The notes under the pieces were generated by a model. That model made no database searches and was not told the origin of the DNA. It saw only the letters and a list, made by a program, of their open reading frames with translations. This document shows positions 18,136 to 28,460 of a DNA stretch of 64,000 nucleotides, piece by piece. This DNA is from Catellatospora sp. IY07-71 (GTDB taxonomy: Bacteria; Actinomycetota; Actinomycetes; Mycobacteriales; Micromonosporaceae): the NCBI RefSeq assembly GCF_018326265.1, contig NZ_AP023360.1:5055501-5119500 (forward strand), read 5' to 3'. The position numbers and the translations under genes are program-made. Position 1 is the stretch's first letter, and each line of letters starts with the position of its first letter.

Positions 18136-18170
18136 CAGGCCGACACCGCTCGCCGGCCCGGCGCTGATGA

Positions 18171-18908
18171 TTACAGGTTGGCGGTCGGTCCACGCAGTGC
18201 CGCGGCCAGGAGGAGCATGGCCTCGGGGCCGAGCACGTGTTCAGCTCCAGCCTCGCGCAGGTCCTCTGCTGAGGCCCGCAGGTCGGCTATGCCGAGAAAA
18301 GGCATGCGCGCGGCTGCGGCGGTCCTCGCGTCAAGGGAGGTCGCGCCGATGAACAGAGCTGCTGAGGGGCGGCGGGCACGGACAATCGACGCGCCGTGGT
18401 GTAGCGGGTAGGGGTCCGGCATCCACCGCTTCGGCGTCACGGTCCACCGCCCGACAGCGTTCGCCTCCTCAGCCAGGCCGTGAATCGCCATGTAGCGTTC
18501 AATCGTCCATGCCGCCTGGTCACTGACCAGAGCCACACCTTTGGCTGCTGCTCTCGCCGCCCGGATGGTCTCGTGGGCACCAGCCGTCGGGGTGGCCTGG
18601 ATCATGGCCGCGTCTTCCAGCCGCGACAAGACGTCCTCGATGTCGCACCACAGCCGCGGATCAGCGATGGTCCCCGCGTACCGCATCACGGCGTACGGAT
18701 CCGCCACGTCCGCCAGCTCGTCAGGCACGTGATAGTCGAGGGCCGTCAGCAGTTCTCGCATGCGTTCGGCGGAACCGAGGCTGGTCAGTCGCGGTGTCAG
18801 GGCGCACAGGGGCCCGTCCACAGCCAGCAGTAAGGCCTGAGCCCTGGCCAGAAGGCGCGGGATCACCGATGACGCGTCGTAGGACGTGGTCGCTCCGCTC
18901 TCCGGCAT
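18171..18908 (-). CDS. HAD-superfamily-like protein with substituted catalytic residues
   Basis: The fold can be followed through all HAD landmarks, but the landmarks are altered. Motif I reads LLLAVDGPL, where the usual DxDGxL nucleophile Asp is Ala and the second Asp is kept. Motif II is ALVSDQ with a Ser. The motif III region has KRWMPDPYPL with the Lys out of its usual position. Motif IV reads FIGATSLDART, where GDS has become GAT with the later Asp kept. Actinobacterial relatives are annotated as HAD family hydrolases of about 230-250 residues, matching the 245 here. Without the nucleophile, phosphatase activity is unlikely, so it may be a binding protein. It is divergent from the SARP gene and convergent with the PPOX gene. 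Confidence 0.78.
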   Translation of the reverse strand: MPESGATTSYDASSVIPRLLARAQALLLAVDGPLCALTPRLTSLGSAERMRELLTALDYHVPDELADVADPYAVMRYAGTIADPRLWCDIEDVLSRLEDAAMIQATPTAGAHETIRAARAAAKGVALVSDQAAWTIERYMAIHGLAEEANAVGRWTVTPKRWMPDPYPLHHGASIVRARRPSAALFIGATSLDARTAAAARMPFLGIADLRASAEDLREAGAEHVLGPEAMLLLAAALRGPTANL

Positions 18909-18980
18909 GGCGGGGACTGTAGTCGCCGACCGTCGGCGCCATGCGCCCTTGCGGCGCTGCCGCAGGATATCGCGGGATCG

Positions 18981-19002
18981 TGAGTCGGATGCCTGACCAG
19001 AG
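18981..19002 (+). repeat. 22-nt element, first copy
   Basis: TGAGTCGGATGCCTGACCAG plus two bases. A second copy with three mismatches lies at 22685-22706, on the same strand and also upstream of a gene. Confidence 0.5.
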
Positions 19003-19090
19003 AACGACGATCACCAGATGCTGCTGGCAGCGTGCTCGGAAGGCGCCGGCCAGCGGGCTCGCGGAGCCCCCTGCGCCGGGGCGTCGGCCG

Positions 19091-19096
19091 TAGAAT
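19091..19096 (+). promoter_or_regulatory. -10 element TAGAAT of a leaderless SARP transcript
   Basis: TAGAAT ends 8 nt before the GTG at 19105, placing the transcription start at or next to the start codon. No ribosome site lies ahead of that GTG. No clear -35 was found. Confidence 0.6.
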
Positions 19097-19104
19097 CCGC
19101 GGAC

Positions 19105-21837
19105 GTGAGATTCGACCTCCTCGGACCGCTCCGGATCGAGCACGACGGCCAGGAGATCGAGATCCGGCGCAGGCAGGAACGCTGCCTGCTGTGCGTGCTG
19201 CTGCTGGAGCCAGGACGGCTCATCTCCACCGAACGCCTGCTGGACCTGCTGTGGGCGGGCGACCCGCCTGCATCCGGGCGCGCCACCCTGCACACCTACG
19301 TCGCCCGGCTGCGTGCCGTGCTCGCTCCGCACGGCGTGACGCTCACCGGCCGGGGCGGCGGCTACCGGCTGGACGTCGCCGCTGACGCCGTCGACCTGCA
19401 CCGATTCGCCGACGGGCTGGACCGCGCGGCGCACACCACCGATCCGGCCGAGCGGCTGCGCATCGTCGAGGAGGCCCTGGCGCTGTGGCGCGGGCCGCTG
19501 CTGGCGGACGTGGCCGACGAGCAGCTGCGCGAACGGCTCGGGGTCGGCATCGACGAGCAGCGGCTGATCGCACTGGAACTGCGGGCCCGTGCCCAGCTCG
19601 ACTGCGGCATGCACCGCCAGGCGGTCGAGCCGCTCGTCGCCCTGGCCGCAGAGCACCCCTACCGGGAGGGCTTCACGGAGCTGCTGATGCTCGCCCTCTA
19701 CCGGTGCGGTCGCACCGCCGACGCCCTGCAGTCCTACCGCGGCCTGCACCGGCGTCTGGTTGACCAGGTCGGCGTCGAGCCGGGTCCGGCGCTGCGGCGG
19801 CTGCAGCAGCAGATCCTCAACGACGACCCCGCGCTGCTGCCGCAGACCGGCGCCGGGCGGCGGTTCCTGCCCTGGGACGTGCCCGACTTCACCGGCCGCG
19901 CCGACGAGCTGCGCTGGCTCGACGACTACTCCCGGCAGGTCACCACCTCCGGGGCGGTGCTGATCACGGCCATCGGCGGCACCGGCGGTGTGGGCAAGAC
20001 CGCGCTGGCGGTGCGCTGGGCGCGCCAGGCCGCCGACCGGTACCCCGACGGGCAGCTGTATCTCAACCTGCGTGGTTACGACGAGCGCCAGCCGATGGCG
20101 CCGAGCGACGCGCTGGCCCAGCTGCTGCGCATGCTCGGCGTGGACCCGGTGCCGGCCGACGTCGAGGAGGCGGCGGCGCTCTACCGCGACACGCTCGCGC
20201 CGCTGCGGGTGGTCTTGCTGCTCGACAACGCCGCCACGGTGGAGCAGGTCCGCCCGCTGCTGCCCGGCGGAGCCGGCAACTTCGTGATGGTCACCAGCCG
20301 TGCCCGCCTGCTCGGGCTCGTCGCCCGCGACGGCGCCCAGCGGCTCAACCTGGCGGTGCTGCCGGAGGAGGAGGCGGTGGAGCTGATCCGCCGCATCCTC
20401 GGCCCGGCCCGGGTGGACGCCGAGCCCGACGCCGCGCAAGCGCTGGCCGCGGCGGCCGGGCGGCTCCCGCTCGCGCTGCGTATCGCCGCCGCCAACCTCC
20501 ACGAGCGACCACGCCAGACCATCGCCGGCTACCTGGCCGAATTGCACGGCGGCGACCGGCTCGGCTCGCTGACCGTGGACGACGACCCCGACACGGCCGT
20601 ACGCACCGTGTTCAGCCACTCGTACCGCCACCTGAATCCCGTCGCGCAGCAGACGTTCCGGCTGCTCGGCGCCGTGCCCGGCCCGGACCTGACGGCGTCG
20701 GCGGCGGCGGCGCTGACCGGGCTGTCCGAGCCGGAGGCCGCCGCGGCACTGTCGGCGCTGTGCGACGCCGGTCTGCTCACCGAGCGGCACGGCCGCTACC
20801 AGATGCACGACCTCGTCAAGCTCTACGCCGCCGAGCTGGGCGGCGCCGAAGCCGGTGCCGAGGCCGCGCTCGAACGGCTCACCACCTGGTACGTCGCCGC
20901 GTGCGCCGCCGCGGACCGCTGCCTGAAGGCCGACCAGATCCTGCCGTTCACGCCACCCGAACCGCCGCCGGTCTCGTTCGACGACACCCTGGCCGCGCTC
21001 CACTGGTTCGACGCCGAGGCCGAGGCGATCATCGCGGTCGTCACGGTCGCCGAGCACCGGCTGCCCCGGCTCTGCTGGCAGCTCACCATGCTGCTGGCCG
21101 GCTGGCTGGAACGCCGCCGCACCCCCGCCGAACGCCTCGGCCTGCTCACCACCGGGGTGCGCGCCGCCCAGGCCGCCGGTGACACCGCCGCGCAGGCCAG
21201 CGCCGAGAGCTCGGTCACCGGCACGTTGTACTACCTGGACCGCTTCGACGACGCCATGGCCAGCGCCCAGCGTGTGGTCGAGCTGCGCCGAGGCCTCGAC
21301 GACCCGAAGGCACTCGCGCTGTCCCTGTCCCGCCTGGGCATCTCGTACGGCCACGCGGGCCGTGACGCCGAGGCGGTGGCCGTGTACGAGGAGAGCCTGG
21401 CGCTGCTGCGCGATCTGCCCGACGGGCGGCTGCTGACCGGCACCGTGTCCAACAACCTCGGCTGGGCGCACTACCTGGCCGGACGGCACCAGGACGCGAT
21501 CGCCTGCTACACCGCCGCCGCGGACGTGGCCCGCTCGCTCGGCGACAACCGGGGCGCCTCGTTCGCCGAGGGCAACCTCGGCCTGCTCCACGGCGAGCTG
21601 GGCGATCAGGAACGGCGGCTGCTGCACTGGCGGCGCTCGGCCGAGGCCGGTGAGAAGGACGGCGACCGGCGGCTGATCGCCAACGCGTACGACCACATCG
21701 GCCAGGCGCTGGCGGAGCTGGGCGATACGGCACAGGCCCGGGACCACCTGGAGCGGGCGCTCGGGCTGTACGAGGAGACCGAGAACGCCGAGGACGCCGA
21801 CGCGGCCCGTGCCGCGCTGGCCGCGCTGGACCGCTGA
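19105..21837 (+). CDS. AfsR-type SARP regulator: OmpR-like wHTH, BTAD, NB-ARC, TPR
   Basis: The GTG giving VRFDLLGPLRIEHDGQ is the standard SARP opening; an upstream ATG would add 29 residues of unlike sequence. Residues 1-90 are the OmpR-like DNA-binding winged helix (GRATLHTYVARLRAVL). Residues 95-245 form the bacterial transcriptional activation domain (YREGFTELLMLALYRCGR, DQVGVEPGPALR). The NB-ARC ATPase has Walker A GGTGGVGKTALA near residue 292 and Walker B VVLLLDNA. Residues 690-910 are TPR repeats (NNLGWAHYLAGRHQDAIACY). SARPs activate secondary-metabolite or developmental genes, and the ATPase/TPR part gates this by nucleotide state and ligand. No biosynthetic cluster adjoins it, so the targets are elsewhere or unknown. 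Confidence 0.94.
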   Translation: MRFDLLGPLRIEHDGQEIEIRRRQERCLLCVLLLEPGRLISTERLLDLLWAGDPPASGRATLHTYVARLRAVLAPHGVTLTGRGGGYRLDVAADAVDLHRFADGLDRAAHTTDPAERLRIVEEALALWRGPLLADVADEQLRERLGVGIDEQRLIALELRARAQLDCGMHRQAVEPLVALAAEHPYREGFTELLMLALYRCGRTADALQSYRGLHRRLVDQVGVEPGPALRRLQQQILNDDPALLPQTGAGRRFLPWDVPDFTGRADELRWLDDYSRQVTTSGAVLITAIGGTGGVGKTALAVRWARQAADRYPDGQLYLNLRGYDERQPMAPSDALAQLLRMLGVDPVPADVEEAAALYRDTLAPLRVVLLLDNAATVEQVRPLLPGGAGNFVMVTSRARLLGLVARDGAQRLNLAVLPEEEAVELIRRILGPARVDAEPDAAQALAAAAGRLPLALRIAAANLHERPRQTIAGYLAELHGGDRLGSLTVDDDPDTAVRTVFSHSYRHLNPVAQQTFRLLGAVPGPDLTASAAAALTGLSEPEAAAALSALCDAGLLTERHGRYQMHDLVKLYAAELGGAEAGAEAALERLTTWYVAACAAADRCLKADQILPFTPPEPPPVSFDDTLAALHWFDAEAEAIIAVVTVAEHRLPRLCWQLTMLLAGWLERRRTPAERLGLLTTGVRAAQAAGDTAAQASAESSVTGTLYYLDRFDDAMASAQRVVELRRGLDDPKALALSLSRLGISYGHAGRDAEAVAVYEESLALLRDLPDGRLLTGTVSNNLGWAHYLAGRHQDAIACYTAAADVARSLGDNRGASFAEGNLGLLHGELGDQERRLLHWRRSAEAGEKDGDRRLIANAYDHIGQALAELGDTAQARDHLERALGLYEETENAEDADAARAALAALDR

Positions 21838-22116
21838 CGTCGCGCACCGGTCGCGGTGCCGTCGCGTGGTAAGGCCGCGGTAAGGGCGCTCGGTGACACT
21901 GTTGCCGCCGCAGCATCGGGGGTCGCTGAGCGGCCGGGACGCGCGAGGACGTGTTCCGGCTCTCGGCGGTGCCGGATGCCACCGGCGGACACGCGCTGGC
22001 ATCCCGGCTGTCACCCGGATCGCTGCTGCCGGCCGCTGTCACGTTTCGCCATACCGGTTCAACCGGCGGCGCCGCCATGGGGGCGGGCGCTGCCGGCGTC
22101 AACGGAAGGTAGGAGC

Positions 22117-22434
22117 ATGAAGCACAAGGGAACTACGCTGCGCCTCGCGATGGTCGGCCTCGCCGCCGCCGCTGCGGTCGTTCTGCCCGCCACCGGCGCG
22201 CAGGCGGCGGTGACCGGCTGCACGAAGTGGTACCCGTCCGAGGGCAGCTTCTCGGTCAACTGCAGCGCGACCTCGGGGGACGGCTTCCGGGCGAAGGTCA
22301 AGTGCTACTCGGTGAGCAGCGACAGCTACACCTGGAAGTACGGGCCCTGGCGTTACGGGACCGCCCAGACCTCGACCGCGTACTGCGCCACCGGCACCTA
22401 CGCCGCCGAGGGCACGGTCCAGACGACCGCCTGA
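22117..22434 (+). CDS. Small secreted Cys-containing protein
   Basis: ATG with GGAAGGTAGGAG ahead of it. A 105-residue precursor has a clear signal peptide (VGLAAAAAVVLPATGAQA), giving a mature protein of about 75 residues starting AVTGCTKWYPSEGSF. Four cysteines (GCTKWY, VNCSATS, KCYSV, AYCATG) probably form two disulfides. Small secreted proteins of this kind are frequent in actinomycetes; I do not recognise a characterised family. The 279-bp region between the SARP and this gene holds its promoter. Confidence 0.82.
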   Translation: MKHKGTTLRLAMVGLAAAAAVVLPATGAQAAVTGCTKWYPSEGSFSVNCSATSGDGFRAKVKCYSVSSDSYTWKYGPWRYGTAQTSTAYCATGTYAAEGTVQTTA

Positions 22435-22770
22435 TCCGGCCGGGCGGTGCCGTCGTCGCTGCTCCGGGCGGCGACGGCACCACCGTCCGTGGAGAAGCCG
22501 CACGGGGTCCGACGCTTGGCAGGTGGCCCCGGATTGCCCGACATCACTGTGACCACATGGCGGCGCGACCAGGTCCTTGCGACCTCGCGCACGGCGGTTC
22601 ACTGGCAGGTTCATCGTCCCCCGGAGTTCACGGCACCAGCGTGGTTGACACAAGGTGGCCTCGTAGCCACGGAGCGCTCGAGCATGAGTCGGATACCTGA
22701 ACAAAGGCACCGAAAGCCTGCCATCGCGGACTAAGTGCACGGTCACCGCCTGTCCTGATCAGCCGCTAGG
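22435..22770. other. Non-coding stretch after the small secreted protein
   Basis: No convincing gene in either strand. It begins with a GGCGGTGCCGTCGTCG...CGGCGACGGCACC hairpin-like segment that may terminate the preceding gene. It ends with the second copy of the 22-nt element shared with the SARP upstream region. Confidence 0.5.
22685..22706 (+). repeat. 22-nt element, second copy
   Basis: TGAGTCGGATACCTGAACAA plus two bases, 19 of 22 positions identical to the copy at 18981. The role is unknown. Confidence 0.5.
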
Positions 22771-24160
22771 GTGTCCGGATGTTCGCATCGGGGGGATTGG
22801 GTCGAGCCGCAGGTCATCGACACCGGCTGCTGTGAGGATTCGCGGCGGCGGATCCGGCTCACCGGCCCGGACCACGACCGCTCCCAGGTCCGGCTCGCCG
22901 GTCTCCTCAAGAACCCTGCCGCGCCCGCCGAAGTGCTGGTCGCGATCAACATCCTGAGGCCGTCGCGGCGCTGGTCGCCGTCGTGATGAAGACCGGGGAC
23001 CCGTACCTGTTGCAAAAGCCCATCTTCGACGGAGTGTTCTCGCCCGAGGAGATCGCGATGCTCGCCGCCTCCCCCGACCACCGGGTGCGGGACTCGGTGC
23101 CCTGGATCAACGGCTGCCCGGCGCAGACGACGGTGGCGCTCGCCGCCGACCCTCACCCCGAGGTACGTCGAAGCGTCGCCTGGCTGACCGACCTCAGCCC
23201 GGAGCTGACGGTCCAGCTGGCCCGCGCTCCCGACCCGGTCGTCCGGGACGCGATCGGTCAGCGCGACGGACTCCCAGCCGAGGCCCTGGACCTCCTCTCC
23301 CACGACGAGCAGGTCACGATCCGGGCATGTGTCGTCGAGCAGGCCGGCAGCCGGCTCGTGGAGGAGCTGGCCGCCAGCCCGGTCGCCGAGGCCCGTGCGG
23401 CAGCCGCCGCCGACGGGCGGCTGCCGCCCGAGACGCTCGCGGCCCTGACCGCCGACCCAGACGAGACGGTGGCCTACCCGGCCGTCAAGGAGATCGGCGG
23501 CGACGCATCCCGCCCCCTGCCCAGCCTGGAACGCATGGAGGCCGCCGCCCAGCGGCTGCCGGTCGGCAAGCTCCGCGACCTGATGGGAAGCACGTCATGG
23601 TGGGGATGCCTGCCCGGTCCGCCCCCTGGCCTGTCGAGAAGTCCGAGGAGGCTCGCCTCGACCTGCTGGCCAGGTGCGCGACGTCGCGATTCGCCCGGGT
23701 CCGGGCAGCCGCCGCGACCGACTGGCTGTTGCCTGCGGACATCGCCGCCGTGCTGGCCGGCGACCGCAACCCCATGGTCCGCCGCTGGCTCGCCGGGCGC
23801 TGCCGACACCCCGACGTCCTGCGTCAGCTCGCCGAGCAGCCGGCCAGAGGAGTCGGCAAGGCGCTGGCCGCCAATTCATGCACACCGCCGGACGTGCTGG
23901 AGCGGCTGCACGTCAAGCCGCACCACCTGGCCCGGAGCTGGAACGCGACAGGCCCGATGCTCGCCCGCCTGCTGGACGGCGCCGACCACGCCACCCGGCT
24001 CGCGCTCGCCGAACACTGCGAAACCCCGCCGGAGACCCTGGCTGAACTCGCCCGCAGCGACGCCGAACGGGACGTCATCCGCGCCGCCTGCGCCCACCGC
24101 GCTCTACCGGTCGCCGTCATGTGGGACCTGCTCCCGTCCAGCGCCGGCCCGCCTCTTTAG
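22771..24160 (+). pseudogene. Leucine-rich-repeat-variant (LRV/HEAT-like) protein broken by two frameshifts
   Basis: Homologous-looking repeat sequence runs through three reading frames. Frame 1 ends ...LLKNPAAPAEVLVAI near 22950. Frame 3 then carries HPEAVAALVAVVMKTGDPY and the main block (LAADPHPEVRRSVAWLTDL, QLARAPDPVVRDAIG) to about 23625. Frame 2 continues WPVEKSEEARLDLLARC to the stop at 24160. Both breaks are explained by loss of a single C in a C run: AAC-CAT at about 22951 would restore VAINHPEAV, and a sixth C in the run near 23624 would restore GPPPWPVEK. LRV repeats form protein-binding solenoids. The true start is unclear, since the first ~50 residues of frame 1 do not look like the family. 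This is either a decaying gene or two homopolymer sequencing errors. Confidence 0.72.
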
Positions 24161-24241
24161 CTGCGACCCTTGCGCCGTTCGCCGTGGGAATCGTTCTGTT
24201 CTGACGCCGGGCGAGCCACACAACGACAGGGCGGGTGAAAG

Positions 24242-24484
24242 ATGATCGAGTACGACGTGACGGTGTCCACCGACGCCGTGACCGGACGGAGCATCGGACG
24301 GCTCTCCTTCGAGCCGCGCGGCTGGCAGGTCGCCTACCGGCACGCGCTGCGGGAAGGCCTGCGCCGTCTCGGCACTTTGAGCACCGCCGTCTGGAATCCT
24401 GCTGTCGACCTCTGCAGCTCGTTCCGGGTACGGATGACACACGCCGCCCAGAGGACGATCACCGCGACACTGACGGCGGCATGA
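24242..24484 (+). CDS. Small hypothetical protein, 80 residues
   Basis: ATG after GGGCGGGTGAAAG. The third codon positions are strongly G/C, supporting coding. The sequence MIEYDVTVSTDAVTGRSIG ... VAYRHALREGLRRLGTLSTA is basic and soluble, with no signal peptide. No family was recognised. It converges on the next gene with only 7 bp between the stops. Confidence 0.5.
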   Translation: MIEYDVTVSTDAVTGRSIGRLSFEPRGWQVAYRHALREGLRRLGTLSTAVWNPAVDLCSSFRVRMTHAAQRTITATLTAA

Positions 24485-24491
24485 TGACGGC

Positions 24492-24977
24492 TCAGTAGCG
24501 GGTGTCGATCTGTTTGATCGGATGCCCCAGGATCCCACCGGCCGTGGCGAGTTCCTCGTCGCTGAGTTCCCAGGTATGCCGGGTCCAGTTCATGGCGCTC
24601 ACCTCGAATCGGGCGAATCCGACCGGCGCCTGGAAGTGCAGCTCCGGCATCGTCAGCGGTGAACCGCAGCACGGGACCGTCACGTTCAGGTCGCCGACGG
24701 TCGGGCTTGTCAGCTGCCCGCCCTGCTGGGCGCGCAGCAGATCCCAGAACCAGTCCAGGCCGATCGCCGCGCGGCATCGGGGGCAGGAGACGTCCTCCAT
24801 GTACTGTCCGGCGTCGATGAGCGTGACGTGCTCGTAGAACACCGGCGTGACCGATTCGACATCGTCGCCCGGCCCGGCGAACAGCCCGGCGACGTACGCG
24901 GCCGTCCGTTCGGCTTCCTCCACCGTGGGCTGCCACAGGGGATCGGTGGGGATGACCCGAAGGTAGATGTCACTCAT
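24492..24977 (-). CDS. Hypothetical protein with two zinc-ribbon-like Cys pairs
   Basis: The ATG at 24977 has a GGGGA site and gives 161 residues (MSDIYLRVIPTDPLWQPT). A much longer frame upstream is antisense to the GH8 gene region and was rejected. Two Cys pairs, VSCPRCRAAIG (65-68) and VPCCGSPL (103-104), probably bind one zinc. The segment GLDWFWDLLRAQQGG lies between them and a conserved-looking MNWTRHTWELSDEEL after them. Similar stand-alone proteins are common in actinomycetes with no known role. It is cytoplasmic. Confidence 0.75.
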   Translation of the reverse strand: MSDIYLRVIPTDPLWQPTVEEAERTAAYVAGLFAGPGDDVESVTPVFYEHVTLIDAGQYMEDVSCPRCRAAIGLDWFWDLLRAQQGGQLTSPTVGDLNVTVPCCGSPLTMPELHFQAPVGFARFEVSAMNWTRHTWELSDEELATAGGILGHPIKQIDTRY

Positions 24978-25071
24978 CTCGTCCCCTATCGACGCGTTCG
25001 AGCGGCGCACCGTGCCGACGGCCCAGCGTAGCGATCTTCGGCACGGCCGGGTTTGCCTTGGGGCAGGCAGG

Positions 25072-25112
25072 CCGAAGGGCCCCATCGCGATGCGCTTCGA
25101 GGGGCCCTTCGG
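25072..25112. terminator. Terminator of the GH8 gene
   Basis: Perfect 12-bp arms CCGAAGGGCCCC and complement with a 17-nt loop, 20 bp beyond the GH8 stop on the minus strand. Confidence 0.8.
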
Positions 25113-25132
25113 TGTCCGTCCGCGGTGACGTG

Positions 25133-26842
<1,710 letters not shown>

Positions 26843-27002
26843 GCGGGACTCCCAGGTGGAGGGTGGCAGATCCGGATTGGCCGTGACCTGCGGCTTCGCT
26901 GTCGATACGAGCTGGCGTGGCGGCGTCGGCACGCCTGGGCGACGGCCCAGGGCCCCGGGCTTTCCGGGAACTTACGTCAGCCGATGCCCGCCGCACAAGA
27001 CG

Positions 27003-27021
27003 GTTAGGCAACCTGCCTAAC
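27003..27021. promoter_or_regulatory. 19-bp operator O1 (GH8 side)
   Basis: GTTAGGCAACCTGCCTAAC, perfect 8-bp arms with a 3-nt centre. It is placed between the GH8 gene and the ABC operon promoter. Confidence 0.8.
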
Positions 27022-27034
27022 AATTCCGGGACGC

Positions 27035-27064
27035 TTGACGCGGCTCTCGTGGCGGCTCTAATCT
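27035..27064 (+). promoter_or_regulatory. Housekeeping-type promoter of the ABC/GH4/kinase operon
   Basis: TTGACG at 27035 and TAATCT at 27059 with an 18-bp spacer, predicting a transcription start near 27071, immediately ahead of operator O2. Confidence 0.7.
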
Positions 27065-27073
27065 CCGGCAATA

Positions 27074-27092
27074 GTAAGTCAGGTTGCCTAAC
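27074..27092. promoter_or_regulatory. 19-bp operator O2 (ABC operon side)
   Basis: GTAAGTCAGGTTGCCTAAC matches the complement of O1 at 17 of 19 positions. It covers about +3 to +21 of the predicted promoter, a classic repressor position. The two centres are 71 bp apart. Confidence 0.8.
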
Positions 27093-27132
27093 CGTTCCGT
27101 GATCCGCACCGCCCCCTTAAAGGAGACCCTCG

Positions 27133-28458
27133 ATGCATCGTGCCCTGAAACGGCGTACGACCCTGGTGGTCGGCGTCGCCGTGGCATTGACGATCATGTC
27201 GGCCTGCACCCCCGCCGAGGCACCCGAGCCGATCGCCACGCCGGGTGTGGAGCCCACCGGCACGGTCGAACTCTGGCACTTCTTCACCGACCGCGAGGCC
27301 AAGGCCCTCGACGACACCCTGGCGAAGTTCAAGGCCAGGTACCCGAAGGTGACCCTGACGGTCAAGGGCGGCCAGGACGACGCCAAGGTGACCACCGCCA
27401 TCGGCGCCGGCACCGGCCCGGACGTCGCCATCAGCTACTCCACCGACATCGTCGGCAAGTTCTGCGCCGCCGGTGCCTGGGTCGACCTGAACCCCTACCT
27501 GCAGCGCGACCGCGTCGACCTGACCGCCATCCCCGAGGTCGCCCGCTCCTACACCGAGTTCCGGGGCAAGCGGTGCGCGATGCCGTTCCTGGCCGACGCG
27601 TACGGCTTCTACTTCAACAAGGCCATGTTCGCCGAGGCCGGGCTGACCGAGGCCCCGAAGACGCTGGCCGAGCTGTCCGACATGGCCAAGAAGCTCACCA
27701 AGCGCAAGGCCGACGGCACCATCGAGCGGGCCGGGTTCCTGCCCCTGTTCGGCTTCTACGAGAACTCCCCGTCGCACTTCGCGCCCATGGCCGGGGCCAA
27801 GTGGCTCAACGCCGACGGCACCTCCGCCATCGGCGCCGACCCCGCCTGGAGGGCGCTGCTCACCTGGCAGAAGAAACTCGTCGACTGGTACGGCTACGAC
27901 AAGCTGGAGAAGTTCCGCGCCTCACTGGGCGACGAGTGGTCGGCCGACAACGCCTTCCACAAGGGCAAGATCGCCATGGCCGTCGACGGCGAGTGGCGCA
28001 TGGCGTTCCTGAAGGACCAGGCGCCCGAGGTCCAGTTCGGCGTCGCCCCGCTGCCGGTGCTGGACGCGAGCCACGCCGGGGCCGGCTACATCTCCGGCAA
28101 CGTCATCGGCGTCTCGCGCACCGCCCGCAACCCCGAGGCGGCCTGGGCGCTGATCAAGTTCCTGACCACCGAGACCGACACCATCGTCGAGCTGTCCAAC
28201 GGCATCCGCAACGTGCCCACCACCACCGCGGCCCTCGCCTCACCGCAGCTGCACGTCGACCCGGCGTTCCAGGTGTTCCTGGACATCTTCGCCAACCCCA
28301 ACTCGGGCACCACCCCGCCCAGCGCGATCGGCCCCGGCTACCAGGACACCCTGTCGGAGTTCCTGATGGCCTGGCAGTCCGGGTCCAAGAAGGACCTGGC
28401 CGCGGGCCTGGCCGACGTCGACACCCGGGTCAACAAGATGATCGAACTGGCGGGCTGA
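27133..28458 (+). CDS. Sugar ABC transporter solute-binding lipoprotein
   Basis: AAAGGAGA precedes ATG. The N-terminal signal ends in a lipobox (TIMSAC), so Cys22 is lipidated and the protein is membrane-tethered on the outer face. The 441-residue family-1 extracellular binding fold is seen in GTVELWHFFTDREAKAL, TGPDVAISYSTD, GFYFNKAMFAEAGL, FHKGKIAMAVDGEWRM and NPEAAWALIKFLTT. It captures an oligosaccharide and docks on the two permeases downstream, whose gene begins 2 bp after this stop. Operator O2 controls the operon. Ligand inferred: oligosaccharides released by the divergent GH8 enzyme. Confidence 0.93.
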   Translation: MHRALKRRTTLVVGVAVALTIMSACTPAEAPEPIATPGVEPTGTVELWHFFTDREAKALDDTLAKFKARYPKVTLTVKGGQDDAKVTTAIGAGTGPDVAISYSTDIVGKFCAAGAWVDLNPYLQRDRVDLTAIPEVARSYTEFRGKRCAMPFLADAYGFYFNKAMFAEAGLTEAPKTLAELSDMAKKLTKRKADGTIERAGFLPLFGFYENSPSHFAPMAGAKWLNADGTSAIGADPAWRALLTWQKKLVDWYGYDKLEKFRASLGDEWSADNAFHKGKIAMAVDGEWRMAFLKDQAPEVQFGVAPLPVLDASHAGAGYISGNVIGVSRTARNPEAAWALIKFLTTETDTIVELSNGIRNVPTTTAALASPQLHVDPAFQVFLDIFANPNSGTTPPSAIGPGYQDTLSEFLMAWQSGSKKDLAAGLADVDTRVNKMIELAG

Positions 28459-28460
28459 GC

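Noticed and set aside
18721-22014. 1,097-codon minus-strand frame over the SARP
   Set aside because: Gln/Arg/Val-rich shadow of the SARP coding sequence.
27003-27092. Iron-regulator (IdeR/DtxR) boxes
   Set aside because: TTAGG...CCTAA half-sites are present, but their spacing is two bases shorter than in IdeR boxes and the flanking genes are for sugar use.
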